This document shows positions 29,573-39,236 of a DNA stretch of 64,000 nt, piece after piece. The stretch is from Rhodococcus opacus B4 (GTDB lineage Bacteria; Actinomycetota; Actinomycetes; Mycobacteriales; Mycobacteriaceae). The stretch lies in contig NC_012522.1 of NCBI RefSeq assembly GCF_000010805.1, positions 6,076,001 through 6,140,000 on the forward strand. Reading direction: 5' to 3'. The position numbers were made by a program, and so were the translations under genes. Below the pieces are notes generated by a model. It was not told where the DNA came from. It worked only from the letters and a program-made list of their open reading frames with translations, and did no database searches. Within the stretch, counting starts at the first letter, position 1. Every line of letters begins with the position of its first letter.

Positions 29573-30067
29573 CTACGCGACGGGCGGAGGTACGCGGCCC
29601 GGGATCGAGGCCAGTGCCTGTTCGAGCAGGGCCAGTGCGTGTTCGGTGGTGGCGGTCACGACGTCCTGTGGTTCGCCGTCGAAGCGGTGCATCGCGGTGT
29701 CGATGCGGCCGTCGGTGAAGAGCCCGAACCAGACGGTGCCCGGGGGTTGCCCGTCCTGAGGGTCGGGTCCGCCGGCGCCGGTCACCGCGACGGCGATGTC
29801 CGCTCCGAGCAGTTCCGCGACCGCGCCCGCCATCGCGCGGGCGCTGGCCTCGCTGACGACGGGACCGTCCGGCACCTTCAGCACCCGGTGTTTCACTTCG
29901 CTGGAATAGGCGACCACGCTGCCCCGGTACCAGTCGGAGGACGCGGGCGCGGCGCCGAGAATGCACGAGATCTGCCCGCCGGTGAGGGATTCCGCCGTCG
30001 CGAGGAAGACGTGTGCCTTCCGAGCCGCCGTCGAGATCCGTTCTGCACGCCGATCCTGCGGAGTCAT
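29573..30067 (-). CDS. CinA C-terminal domain protein (nicotinamide-nucleotide amidase)
   Basis: This 164-residue protein is a stand-alone CinA C-terminal (PncC) domain. ATAESLTGGQISCIL, GSVVAYSSEVKHRVLKV, SEASARAMAGAV and TGAGGPDPQDGQPPGTVW are all hallmarks. PncC converts NMN to nicotinic acid mononucleotide plus ammonia, in pyridine-nucleotide recycling. The ATG at 30067 is chosen; a GTG nine bases upstream is possible. It lies 58 bases before the ChaB-like gene on the same strand. Confidence 0.93.
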   Translation of the reverse strand: MTPQDRRAERISTAARKAHVFLATAESLTGGQISCILGAAPASSDWYRGSVVAYSSEVKHRVLKVPDGPVVSEASARAMAGAVAELLGADIAVAVTGAGGPDPQDGQPPGTVWFGLFTDGRIDTAMHRFDGEPQDVVTATTEHALALLEQALASIPGRVPPPVA

Positions 30068-30241
30068 GGGCGTCACGTTAGCGGACGGAACCCGGCCGGG
30101 AGGGGCGGCCGGCACCCACGAAGAGAGTGGAACAGGTTTCAGTTTTCCCGGTTTCCGGTTAGGGTGTCGGTGACCCAGGACACAGAAAATCCAGGCCGCC
30201 GGACGACGCACCCCGGCCTTGCGGGAGTAGAAGGATCACAG

Positions 30242-31819
30242 ATGACCGACGAGTTCGCAGATCTGCATCGGCCCGCCTTCGCTGCAGACCTCCTCATCAC
30301 TGCACTGGAGCGCAATGCCGACAAGCCGGCGCTCTACCTCGGCGACGTCGTTCTCACCGGCGGTGAGATGCGCGATCAGATCAGTTGCTTTGCGCAGGCA
30401 CTGGCTTCGCTCGGGATCGGCAAGGGAACGAGCACCGCCATGCTCTCCAAGAACCGGCCCGAGGTGCTCATCAGCATGGGCGCCACCATGATCTCCGGAT
30501 GCCGCGCCAGCGCACTGAACCCGATGGGCTCGCTCGACGACCACCTGTACATCGTCGGCGACGCCGGGATCCAGACGCTGATCTTCGATCCGACCGCCTT
30601 CGAGGGGCGCGCCGCCGAACTGGTGGCGCAGTCGCCATCGATCGAGAACGTGTTGTCGTTGGGGCCGTCCGAGGTGGGTACCGACATCCTGGCCCTCGCC
30701 GAGACGTTCACCCCGCAGCGCCTGCGCGCGGCGGACGTGGCCGCCGACGACAACAGCAGCATGGTCTACACCGGCGGCACCACCGGCAAGCCGAAGGGCG
30801 TCGTCGGCTCCTATCAGTCCGGCGCGACTCTCAACCAGATCCAGATGGCCGAATGGCAGTGGCCCGACGAGCCGCGTTTTCTCATCTGCACGCCGCTGTC
30901 GCACGCCGGCGCCGCCTTCTTCATTCCCACCCTGCTGCGCGGCGGCGCACTGATCGTGCTGCCCGCGTTCGAACCCGGCGCCGTCCTCGAGGCGATCGAG
31001 AAGCACAAGATCTCCGCGACGATGCTCGTCCCCACCATGATCTACCTGCTGATGGACCATCCCGACCTGCCGAAGCGGGACGTCTCCAGCCTGCAGACGC
31101 TGTTCTACGGCGCGTCGGCGATGTCGCCGGCCCGGCTGAAAGAGGGCATCGAGAAGTTCGGCCAGATCTTCTTCCAGTTCTACGGGCAGACGGAATGCGG
31201 GATGACCATCGCGGTGCTGCGGAAGGAAGAACACCTGCCGGACGACCCCGGCCGCCTCGCCACGTGCGGACGCCCCGTGCCCTGGCTGAACGTGGCCCTG
31301 CTCGACGACGACCTGAACGAGGTCCCGCAGGGCGAACTCGGCGAGATCTGCGTCCGCGGCCCACTGGTCATGAAGGGGTACTGGAACAAGCCCGACGAGA
31401 CCGCCGAGGCGTTCCGCGGCGGATGGCTGCACACCGGCGACGTCGCGCGCAAGGACAAGGGCGGTTTCATGACGATCGTCGACCGCAAGAAGGACATGAT
31501 CGTCACCGGCGGATTCAACGTGTTCCCCCGGGAGATCGAGGACGTCATCTCGGCGCACCCCGCCGTCGGCTCGGTCGCGGTGGTCGGCGTCCCGGACGAG
31601 AAATGGGGCGAGGCCGTCAAGGCGTGCGTGGTGCTGCGGGCGGGACAGACGGTCGAGGCCGCCGAACTCGTCGAACGGGTGCGGGCCGCGAAGGGATCGG
31701 TGCACGCCCCCAAGTCGATCGATTTCGTCGACACCCTGCCGCTGACCCCGCTGGGCAAACTGGACAAGAAGGCGCTGCGCTCCCGGTACTGGGAAAGTGC
31801 AGACCGAGCGGTCGGATAG
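30242..31819 (+). CDS. Acyl-CoA synthetase (AMP-forming, FadD-like)
   Basis: This 525-residue ligase activates a carboxylic acid through an acyl-adenylate and transfers it to CoA. Key motifs are the P-loop MVYTGGTTGKPKGV, FYGQTECGM, WLHTGDVARKDKGGF, DRKKDMIVTGGFNVFPREIE and the catalytic lysine region PLTPLGKLDKKALR. The ATG at 30242 follows a GAAGGATC-like site. It stands alone with its own upstream region. Which acid it activates (fatty or aromatic) cannot be read from the sequence. Confidence 0.92.
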   Translation: MTDEFADLHRPAFAADLLITALERNADKPALYLGDVVLTGGEMRDQISCFAQALASLGIGKGTSTAMLSKNRPEVLISMGATMISGCRASALNPMGSLDDHLYIVGDAGIQTLIFDPTAFEGRAAELVAQSPSIENVLSLGPSEVGTDILALAETFTPQRLRAADVAADDNSSMVYTGGTTGKPKGVVGSYQSGATLNQIQMAEWQWPDEPRFLICTPLSHAGAAFFIPTLLRGGALIVLPAFEPGAVLEAIEKHKISATMLVPTMIYLLMDHPDLPKRDVSSLQTLFYGASAMSPARLKEGIEKFGQIFFQFYGQTECGMTIAVLRKEEHLPDDPGRLATCGRPVPWLNVALLDDDLNEVPQGELGEICVRGPLVMKGYWNKPDETAEAFRGGWLHTGDVARKDKGGFMTIVDRKKDMIVTGGFNVFPREIEDVISAHPAVGSVAVVGVPDEKWGEAVKACVVLRAGQTVEAAELVERVRAAKGSVHAPKSIDFVDTLPLTPLGKLDKKALRSRYWESADRAVG

Positions 31820-31930
31820 CACGGCCGGGGCGAGAAACAAGGGACCTGGTCTGCGGCGTGGCGTACACGCCTATAGTCTGCCCAAGTACTTCGCGGCGGG
31901 GCCGCGTTCGGTCGGTGACGAGGATGCGCG

Positions 31931-33097
31931 GTGGATTCACAGGCAATATCGCTGGTCCGGTCGAGTTTCAAGGCTATCGCGGCAGTGCCGGACGGCCCCC
32001 AGGCTCTGTCGCGGTCCTTCTATGCCCTGCTGTTCGCCCGGTACCCCGAAGCCCGCGACTTCTTCCCCGCCGCCATGGACGAGCAACGCGACCGGCTGAT
32101 CTCTGCCGTCCAGTACGTGATCGAGCGGCTCGAAGAGGATTCCCGGCAGATCCTCGCCTACCTCGCCCAGCTCGGCCGCGACCACCGCAAGTACGGAATC
32201 GAGGACAGGCACTACGTCGCCGTCGGCAACTCGCTGATCGCCGCCGTCGAGCAGTTCCCCTCGACCGAACCGTGGACCGACGAACTCGAGCAGGCGTGGC
32301 GCGACGTCCTCGCCGTCGTCGCCGCCACCATGATGGACGCGGCCAACGCCGAGAGCGGCCCGCCGGCGTGGGGCGCGACGGTGATCGAGCACCTGCAGGT
32401 CCGCAAGGACGTCTCGATCATCCGACTGCAACTCGACGAGCCGATGACGTACACCGCGGGCCAGTTCGTGAGTGTGCAGGTGCCGTCCCGGCCCCGGATG
32501 TGGCGGTACCTGTCGCCGGCGAACCCCGCCAACGACCAGGGCATCATCGAATTCCACGTCCGCCGGGTGTCGGGCGGCTGGGTGAGTCCCGCCATCGTCA
32601 CCCAGACACTCGTGGGCGAGCGATGGGTGGTCGGGTCCCCGCTCGGCGACCTCGGAATCCGCTACGACAACGGCCGCGACATCCTGATGATCGGATCGGG
32701 GACCGGCATCGCCCCGCTGCGTGCGCAGATCCTCCAGATGTCGCAGCGCGGCCAGGACCGGCGCGTCCACCTCTTCTTCGCGGGCCGGTACCCCTGCGAC
32801 CTCTACGACCTGGGCACGCTGTGGGCGCTCGCGGAGCAGAATCCGTGGCTGACGGTCGTCCCGGTCACCGAGGAGGACGAGGACCCGTGGTGGTACACGG
32901 GACCGAGCAGCGCCGCGATACCCGGCATGCACCGCCGGCTGACCGGCAAGGTCGGGCAGGTCGTGGCCGATTTCGGGACGTGGGCCGAGCGCGACATCCA
33001 GCTCGTCGGCTCCGAGGCCATGATCAACACCACCAAGTTCCGGTTGCACGCGGCAGGCACGCCGCCGGAGAACATCCGGCACGACCCGTCCTACTGA
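31931..33097 (+). CDS. Flavohaemoglobin-like globin-reductase fusion (type II)
   Basis: This 388-residue protein joins a globin (about 1-145) to a ferredoxin-NADP-reductase-type FAD/NAD module. Haem residues are proximal H85 in RDHRKYG, Q52 at E7 and Y31 at B10. The reductase has RYLSPANPA in place of the RxYS motif, and NAD-binding GSGTGIAPLR. It resembles the type II flavohaemoglobin Rv0385 of M. tuberculosis rather than classical Hmp, so NO dioxygenase function is not assured. The start is GTG at 31931, with a TATAGT-like -10 at 31872. It converges on two related genes. Confidence 0.9.
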   Translation: MDSQAISLVRSSFKAIAAVPDGPQALSRSFYALLFARYPEARDFFPAAMDEQRDRLISAVQYVIERLEEDSRQILAYLAQLGRDHRKYGIEDRHYVAVGNSLIAAVEQFPSTEPWTDELEQAWRDVLAVVAATMMDAANAESGPPAWGATVIEHLQVRKDVSIIRLQLDEPMTYTAGQFVSVQVPSRPRMWRYLSPANPANDQGIIEFHVRRVSGGWVSPAIVTQTLVGERWVVGSPLGDLGIRYDNGRDILMIGSGTGIAPLRAQILQMSQRGQDRRVHLFFAGRYPCDLYDLGTLWALAEQNPWLTVVPVTEEDEDPWWYTGPSSAAIPGMHRRLTGKVGQVVADFGTWAERDIQLVGSEAMINTTKFRLHAAGTPPENIRHDPSY

Positions 33098-33106
33098 TCG
33101 GACGGC

Positions 33107-33859
33107 TCAGTACGGGTCGAACTGAATGTTCTCGGTGGGTGTCCCGGTGTCACGGAGACGGTCGAGGGTGGCGCGCACCATCGCCGCCGAACCGCACACC
33201 AGCACCTGGTGCTCGGTGAACGCGCCGTAGGACGTGACGACGTCGGGCAGCGAGCCCTCGATGAGATCGTCCTCGGTGAACCCCACGTCCACTCTGGTGC
33301 GCTCGTACCACTCGTCGGTCCAGTCGGGATCGGCGACGTTCTCCACCACCGGAATGACGGTGAGCCACGGCAGGTTCTGCAGCAGCAGATACAGCATGTC
33401 GGACGCGTAGAGATCACGCGGCGTCCGATCGCCCGTGAACAGGAACACCCGCGGCGGATTCGGCCTGCGGGACAGGTCCAGCAGGATCGACCGGAACGGG
33501 GCCAGTCCGGTGCCGCCGGCGATCATGATGACGTCCGGTCCGTCCTCGTCGACCGACATCGTGCCGCGCGGCTCGAGGATCTGCCACTGGTCGCCCGGCG
33601 AGGTTGCCGTGACGATGTCGCCGCTGACCCAGCCGCCCGGCACCGTCCGGACGTGGAATTCGAGCTTGCCGTCCCGCGACGGCGGAAGGGCGGGGGAGAG
33701 CCTGCGCAGCAGCCGCGGGTTCTGGGGCACGCTCACGTCCACGTACTGTCCCGGCTGGAACGGGACGTAGTCACCGACGAGCCGGACGACGGCGAGGTCG
33801 TGCCGCAGTCGGTGATGTTCGACGACGGTGCTGGTCCAGGTGGTCTGCGTGGCTTGCAT
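33107..33859 (-). CDS. Stand-alone FAD/NAD(P) reductase related to flavohaemoglobin reductase domains
   Basis: This 250-residue protein corresponds to the reductase half of the two flanking fusions. It has RLLRRLSPALPP for FAD, the GGWVSGDI loop, and NAD(P)-binding IAGGTGLAPFR, ending in a similar DxGTPTENIQFDPY. It has no globin. It could pass electrons to a partner globin or be a remnant of a fusion that lost its globin half. It lies 60 bases downstream of the second fusion in the same direction and ten bases from the end of the first. Confidence 0.88.
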   Translation of the reverse strand: MQATQTTWTSTVVEHHRLRHDLAVVRLVGDYVPFQPGQYVDVSVPQNPRLLRRLSPALPPSRDGKLEFHVRTVPGGWVSGDIVTATSPGDQWQILEPRGTMSVDEDGPDVIMIAGGTGLAPFRSILLDLSRRPNPPRVFLFTGDRTPRDLYASDMLYLLLQNLPWLTVIPVVENVADPDWTDEWYERTRVDVGFTEDDLIEGSLPDVVTSYGAFTEHQVLVCGSAAMVRATLDRLRDTGTPTENIQFDPY

Positions 33860-33919
33860 GGCGTGATGCTCTCCCGACGGTCGAACCGGATGGCGGATGG
33901 GCAGGGACTGGCTGCGCGG

Positions 33920-35140
33920 CTAGATCAGGGGGTCGTGGCGGATCAGCTCGGGCGGGGTGCCCCCGCCCTGCAGGGCGTACACGGTGGTCTTGATCATCGC
34001 CGGCGAGCCGGAGATCTGGATCTGCCGGTCCGCCCACGAACCGAACCGGGCGACCACCCGGCCCAGCTGACCCTGGAGTCGCTGATGCAACCCCGGCGGC
34101 GCCTCGGGGGCGGGGATCGTGTGCCACCACGGGTCCTCGTCCTCCTCGGAGACCGGCACCACCGTGAGCCACGGATTGCTCAGCGACAGGTGCCACAGGG
34201 TCTCGATGTCGTACAGGTCGCACGGGTACTTGCCGCCCACGAACATGTGGACGCGCGGATTGTTCGACCGCATCGCCATTTCCATCACCTGGGCGCGCAG
34301 CGGTGCGATGCCCGTCCCCGAACCGATCATCAGGACGTCCTGACCGCTGTCGCGGTCCACCTCCAGCCCGCCGAGCGGCGAACTGAGCAACCAGCGGTCG
34401 CCGACCTGCGTCTCGTTCACGATGGCCGGACTCACCCACCCGCCCGACACGCGGCGCACGTGGAATTCGAGCTGTCCGTACGGGTTGGCGGGGATGGCCG
34501 CCGACAGGTACCGCCACATCCGGGGACGCTGCGGGATCTGGACGCTCAGGTACTGACCCGCCCCGTAGGGGATGGGGGAGTCGGTCTCGAGGCGGACGAT
34601 CGCGAGATCGTCGAGGCGGCGTTCGTGGTCGACGACGGTGGCGCCCCAGGCGGCGGGCAGGTCGTCGTTGTCGGCGGCGTCTGCCATCGTGTGGAGGAGG
34701 AGGTCGAGCAGTTCCGTCCAGGCGGCGGTCAGCGACGGCGTCCAGATGGCCTGGGTGAACGAGCTCTGCACGGCGACCAGCAGCGCGTGACCGGACGCGA
34801 AGTAGTGCCTGGCCTCGACGCCGTACTTGCGGTGGTCGCGGCCGAGCTGGCCGAGGAAACCCAGGACCCGGTCCTCGTCCTCGAGGTTGTCGATGACGTA
34901 CTGCAGCGCCTGGAACAGCCGGTGAGCCTGTTGATCCAGCGCGGCCGGGAACAGCGCGCGGAATTCAGGGTGTTCGGCGAACAGAGTGGCGTAGAAGGTG
35001 GTGGTGAGCCGGTTGTGTCCGTGTTCGGTGGACACGATCGACGAAAAGCTGGCGCGCAGACGCGAAATCACGAGTGGGTCGAGGCAATCTCGTGTCAAGC
35101 CGTCCCCTGCCTCCGTGCCTGCTGATTCGAACACCCGCAT
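33920..35140 (-). CDS. Second flavohaemoglobin-like globin-reductase fusion
   Basis: This 406-residue paralogue of the fusion at 31931 has proximal H103 in RDHRKYG, Q71 (E7) and Y50 (B10). The reductase has RYLSAAIPANPYGQLEFHVRR and GSGTGIAPLR. The ATG at 35140 is preferred; upstream codons are unlike the family. Its N-terminal 20 residues have no counterpart in the first copy. Gene order suggests duplication with inversion around the stand-alone reductase. It probably heads a two-gene operon with that reductase. Confidence 0.88.
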   Translation of the reverse strand: MRVFESAGTEAGDGLTRDCLDPLVISRLRASFSSIVSTEHGHNRLTTTFYATLFAEHPEFRALFPAALDQQAHRLFQALQYVIDNLEDEDRVLGFLGQLGRDHRKYGVEARHYFASGHALLVAVQSSFTQAIWTPSLTAAWTELLDLLLHTMADAADNDDLPAAWGATVVDHERRLDDLAIVRLETDSPIPYGAGQYLSVQIPQRPRMWRYLSAAIPANPYGQLEFHVRRVSGGWVSPAIVNETQVGDRWLLSSPLGGLEVDRDSGQDVLMIGSGTGIAPLRAQVMEMAMRSNNPRVHMFVGGKYPCDLYDIETLWHLSLSNPWLTVVPVSEEDEDPWWHTIPAPEAPPGLHQRLQGQLGRVVARFGSWADRQIQISGSPAMIKTTVYALQGGGTPPELIRHDPLI

Positions 35141-35289
35141 TCTAGCCGTCCTCCGCACGGGACTCCGGGTTACGGCGGCGGCAGGCCGGGCCTCCGGCCC
35201 CGGCATTTGGGCGGGTCGCTATTGAGCCGTGACCACCGGCAGGGCACGATGTGCATCGATAATCGGACCGGGTTACCGAGGGGGGCTCC

Positions 35290-36372
35290 ATGAGAGTTGG
35301 CGATGCGCGGGATCGGGGTCGGTTTCGCGAGGGGGTACGCAGCGCCGGCTCGGTTCGACGCGCGGTCGCCGTGGCGCTGGCGGTCGGCGCCCTGACGGCG
35401 TCCGGCGTCGGAACGATCGCTTCCGCGGAACCCCGCGCGACGATCGAGTCGATCACGGCCGTCGAGGCGCCCGACGGTTCGCGGCTGGTCGAGGTCACCC
35501 CGGTCGGCGACTCGCAGATGAACTTCACCGTCCACTCGACGGCCATGGACAAGGACGTCACCGTCCGGGTCATCCGGGCCGCGTCCGGGAAGCGCCCCAC
35601 CGTCTACCTGCTCGGCGGGGTCGAGGGGAACTCCGAACAATTCGGCTGGGAGCAGAAGGCGGACGTCGAGAAGTTCTTCTCCGACAAGGACGTCAACGTG
35701 GTCATCCCGTTCGGCGGCCAGTCCAGCTACTACGCCGACTGGCAGCGGGACGATCCCGAACTCGGGCGGAACAAGTGGCAGACGTTCCTGACGAAGGAAC
35801 TGCCGCCCATCGTCGACTCGGCGCTCGACACGACCGGCAAGAACGCCATCGCCGGGCTGTCCATGTCGGCCACCAGCGTGCTCAACCTCGCGATCTCCAG
35901 GCCCGGGCTGTACAGCAGCGTCGGGGCGTACAGCGGGTGCGCGATGACGAGCGATCCGGTGGCCCGCCGGTTCGTCGAGATCACCGTCGCGGACTTCGGC
36001 GGCAACCCGGAGAACATGTGGGGGTCGCCGAACGATCCGCTGTGGGTCGCGAACGACCCCTACGTCAACGCCGAGAAACTCCGGGGGACCACTCTCTACA
36101 TCTCCAACGGCAGCGGGCTGCCCGGACCGTACGACACCCTGGACGCCCGGACCGTCGGCGGCGACCGCCGCGCCCTTGCGACGCAGGTCGTGGTCGGCGG
36201 TGTCATCGAGGCCGTCACCAACGACTGCACGATGCGGCTCGCGGAGAAACTCCGCGCCCTGGACATTCCGGCGACGGTCGACCTCCGGCCGGTGGGCACG
36301 CACTCGTGGGGGTACTGGCGTGACGACCTCTCCGCGTCCTGGCCGATGATGGCGGCCGCGATCGGGGCCTGA
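35290..36372 (+). CDS. Secreted antigen-85-like esterase/mycolyltransferase family protein
   Basis: This 360-residue protein has a signal peptide with a hydrophobic core at about 24-46. An alpha/beta hydrolase of the esterase D/antigen 85 type follows, with VYLLGG, the nucleophile S191 in GLSMSA and the catalytic histidine in THSWGYW. Antigen 85 enzymes move mycolates onto trehalose and arabinogalactan in the cell envelope, so this product probably acts outside the membrane. GAGGGGGG precedes the ATG. It stands alone in front of clpB. Confidence 0.9.
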   Translation: MRVGDARDRGRFREGVRSAGSVRRAVAVALAVGALTASGVGTIASAEPRATIESITAVEAPDGSRLVEVTPVGDSQMNFTVHSTAMDKDVTVRVIRAASGKRPTVYLLGGVEGNSEQFGWEQKADVEKFFSDKDVNVVIPFGGQSSYYADWQRDDPELGRNKWQTFLTKELPPIVDSALDTTGKNAIAGLSMSATSVLNLAISRPGLYSSVGAYSGCAMTSDPVARRFVEITVADFGGNPENMWGSPNDPLWVANDPYVNAEKLRGTTLYISNGSGLPGPYDTLDARTVGGDRRALATQVVVGGVIEAVTNDCTMRLAEKLRALDIPATVDLRPVGTHSWGYWRDDLSASWPMMAAAIGA

Positions 36373-36430
36373 TTTCCCGCCCCGCGGGGCGTCTCGGGCG
36401 GGAAGATGGGGGTACCGGAAAAAATCCAAA

Positions 36431-36451
36431 GTTGAGCGGAACAGACTCAAC
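36431..36451 (+). promoter_or_regulatory. HAIR operator (HspR site) upstream of clpB
   Basis: GTTGAGC-N7-ACTCAAC fits the HAIR pattern with the exact seven-base spacer and symmetrical half-sites. It lies about 90 bases before the clpB start. With the dnaK sites it marks a small HspR regulon in this window. Confidence 0.85.
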
Positions 36452-36539
36452 CCTTCGCGCGTTAAGAAGATGACAGCGTCGCCACGTGCCAGTCGGCCCC
36501 CGGCGGCGAACCGCTCTACAACGCCAGAAGAGGTGACCA

Positions 36540-39092
36540 GTGGACTCGTTCAATCCGACCACCAAGACCCAGGCCGCGATGACCGCTGCGCTCCAGTCGG
36601 CGTCGTCGGCCGGGAATCCCGACATCAGGCCCGCGCATCTGCTCGTGGCCTTGCTCGACCAGACCGACGGCATCGCCGCCCCGCTCCTGAAGGCGGTCGG
36701 CGTCGACCCCGCCGAGATTCATCGTGAAGCGCAGAATCTCGTCGACCGGCTGCCCAAGACGACGGGCGCCACGACGACACCACAGCTCGGCCGCGAGGCA
36801 CTCGCCGCACTCACGACCGCGCAGCATCTCGCCACCGAACTCGACGACGAATACGTGTCGACGGAACACCTGATGGTCGGACTGGCGTCGGGCGAGTCGG
36901 ACGTGGCCGGGATTCTGAGGCGGCACGGCGCCACCCCCGAGGCGCTGCGTGACGCCTTCACCACCGTCCGCGGCAGCGCGCGCGTCACCAGCCCGGATCC
37001 CGAGGGCACGTATCAGGCGCTCGAGAAGTACTCCACCGACCTCACCGCCCTGGCCCGCAACGGCAAGCTGGACCCGGTGATCGGCCGCGACAACGAGATC
37101 CGCCGCGTCGTGCAGGTCCTCAGCCGCCGCACCAAGAACAACCCGGTGCTGATCGGTGAGCCCGGAGTCGGCAAGACCGCCATCGTCGAGGGGCTGGCCC
37201 AGCGCATCGTCGCGGGCGACGTCCCCGAATCGCTGCGCGGCAAGTCGGTGATCTCCCTCGACCTCGGATCGATGGTCGCCGGAGCCAAGTACCGCGGCGA
37301 ATTCGAGGAACGGCTCAAGGCCGTCCTCGACGACATCAAGAACTCGGCCGGTCAGGTCATCACGTTCATCGACGAACTCCACACCATCGTCGGTGCGGGT
37401 GCCACCGGTGAGTCGGCGATGGACGCCGGCAACATGATCAAGCCGATGCTCGCCCGCGGTGAGCTGCGGCTCGTCGGCGCGACCACGCTCGAGGAATACC
37501 GCAAGTACATCGAGAAGGACGCCGCCCTCGAACGCCGCTTCCAGCAGGTGCTGGTGGGCGAACCGTCCGTCGAGGACACCGTGGGCATCCTGCGCGGGCT
37601 CAAGGAGCGGTACGAGGTGCACCACGGTGTGCGCATCACCGACTCCGCGCTCGTCGCCGCCGCCACCCTCAGCGACCGGTACATCACGTCCCGGTTCCTG
37701 CCGGACAAGGCGATCGACCTCGTGGACGAGGCCGCGTCCCGGCTGCGGATGGAGATCGATTCGCGACCCGAGGAGATCGACACCGTCGAGCGCATCGTCC
37801 GCCGCCTCGAGATCGAGGAGATGGCGCTGCAGAAGGAATCCGACGCGGCGTCGAAGGACCGGCTCGAGAAGTTGCGTCAGGAATTGGCCGACGAACGGGA
37901 GAAGCTCAATCAGCTGACCACCCGCTGGCAGAACGAGAAGCAGGCCATCGACTCCGTGCGCGGGGTCAAGGAGCAGCTCGAGACGCTTCGCGGCGAGGAG
38001 GAACGCGCCGAACGCGACGGCGACCTCGGCCGGGCCGCGGAACTGCGCTACGGGCGGATCCCGCAGCTCGAGAAGGAACTCGAGCAGGCCGCCCGCGACT
38101 CCGGTGCCGCCGCCGACGGCGACGTCATGCTCAAGGAGGAAGTGGGTCCCGACGACGTCGCCGACGTGGTCGCGGCGTGGACCGGCATCCCCGCCGGCCG
38201 CATGATGGAGGGCGAGACCGCCAAGCTGCTGCGGATGGAATCCGAGCTCGGCAAGCGGGTCGTCGGTCAGGAAGAGGCCGTCGTCGCCGTGTCGGACGCG
38301 GTCCGCCGCGCCCGCGCCGGCGTCGCCGACCCCAACCGGCCCACCGGTTCGTTCCTGTTCCTCGGACCCACCGGCGTCGGTAAGACGGAACTCGCGAAGT
38401 CCCTCGCGGACTTCCTGTTCGACGACGAGCGCGCCATGGTCCGCATCGACATGTCCGAGTACAGCGAGAAGCATTCGGTGGCCCGGCTCGTCGGCGCGCC
38501 GCCCGGATACGTCGGGTACGAGGCGGGCGGGCAGCTCACCGAGGCCGTGCGACGGCGTCCGTACACGGTGGTGCTGTTCGACGAGGTGGAGAAGGCGCAT
38601 CCTGACGTCTTCGACATCCTGCTCGCCGTCCTCGACGAAGGCCGGCTGACCGACGGTCAGGGGCGGACGGTCGACTTCCGCAACACCATCCTGATCCTCA
38701 CGTCCAACCTCGGTGCGGGCGGATCGCGGGAGCAGGTGATGGATGCGGTGCGGCACGCGTTCAAGCCGGAGTTCATCAACCGGCTCGACGACGTCGTGAT
38801 CTTCGAACCGCTCACCGAGGAGCAGCTCGAGTCGATCGTCGACATCCAGCTCGACCAGCTGTCCCGCAGGCTCGCGGCGCGGCGGCTGACGCTGGACGTG
38901 TCCGACTCGGCCCGCTTCTGGCTGGCCGTCCGCGGCTACGACCCCATGTACGGGGCCCGGCCGCTGCGCCGGCTGATCCAGCAGGCGATCGGCGACCAGC
39001 TCGCGAAGCTGCTGCTCGCCGGCGACGTCAAGGACGGCGACACGGTCCCCGTGAAGGTGTCCGAGACCGGGGACGCGCTCGTCCTCGGCTGA
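36540..39092 (+). CDS. clpB: ATP-dependent disaggregase ClpB (Hsp104)
   Basis: This 850-residue AAA+ chaperone rescues aggregated proteins with DnaK. It has an N-terminal Clp repeat domain (about 1-145), then AAA-1 with Walker A GEPGVGKT at 206-213 and ITFIDELHT. The coiled-coil middle domain spans about 400-520, and AAA-2 has Walker A GPTGVGKT at 609-616 and [13 protein letters not shown]. The start is GTG at 36540 after an AGAGG site. A HAIR box upstream indicates HspR control. A hairpin terminator follows. Confidence 0.98.
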   Translation: MDSFNPTTKTQAAMTAALQSASSAGNPDIRPAHLLVALLDQTDGIAAPLLKAVGVDPAEIHREAQNLVDRLPKTTGATTTPQLGREALAALTTAQHLATELDDEYVSTEHLMVGLASGESDVAGILRRHGATPEALRDAFTTVRGSARVTSPDPEGTYQALEKYSTDLTALARNGKLDPVIGRDNEIRRVVQVLSRRTKNNPVLIGEPGVGKTAIVEGLAQRIVAGDVPESLRGKSVISLDLGSMVAGAKYRGEFEERLKAVLDDIKNSAGQVITFIDELHTIVGAGATGESAMDAGNMIKPMLARGELRLVGATTLEEYRKYIEKDAALERRFQQVLVGEPSVEDTVGILRGLKERYEVHHGVRITDSALVAAATLSDRYITSRFLPDKAIDLVDEAASRLRMEIDSRPEEIDTVERIVRRLEIEEMALQKESDAASKDRLEKLRQELADEREKLNQLTTRWQNEKQAIDSVRGVKEQLETLRGEEERAERDGDLGRAAELRYGRIPQLEKELEQAARDSGAAADGDVMLKEEVGPDDVADVVAAWTGIPAGRMMEGETAKLLRMESELGKRVVGQEEAVVAVSDAVRRARAGVADPNRPTGSFLFLGPTGVGKTELAKSLADFLFDDERAMVRIDMSEYSEKHSVARLVGAPPGYVGYEAGGQLTEAVRRRPYTVVLFDEVEKAHPDVFDILLAVLDEGRLTDGQGRTVDFRNTILILTSNLGAGGSREQVMDAVRHAFKPEFINRLDDVVIFEPLTEEQLESIVDIQLDQLSRRLAARRLTLDVSDSARFWLAVRGYDPMYGARPLRRLIQQAIGDQLAKLLLAGDVKDGDTVPVKVSETGDALVLG

Positions 39093-39097
39093 CCCCC

Positions 39098-39149
39098 CAC
39101 GTGAGTGGCACGGTGTGCTCCCGCACGCCGTGCCACTCACGTGTGTTTT
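39098..39149 (+). terminator. Intrinsic terminator after clpB
   Basis: A perfect 16-bp inverted repeat (39098-39113 and 39128-39143) with a 14-base loop is followed by TGTTTT, a classical rho-independent structure. Its GTGAGTGGC arm also occurs in the terminator after pyrE. Confidence 0.88.
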
Positions 39150-39236
39150 CACAGTGCCGTCTTAAGTTTCGCCGCTACCCTGGACGGTCCGTAACCGCAG
39201 GACACCGGCCACACGAACCCGAGGGAGGGGCCGATC

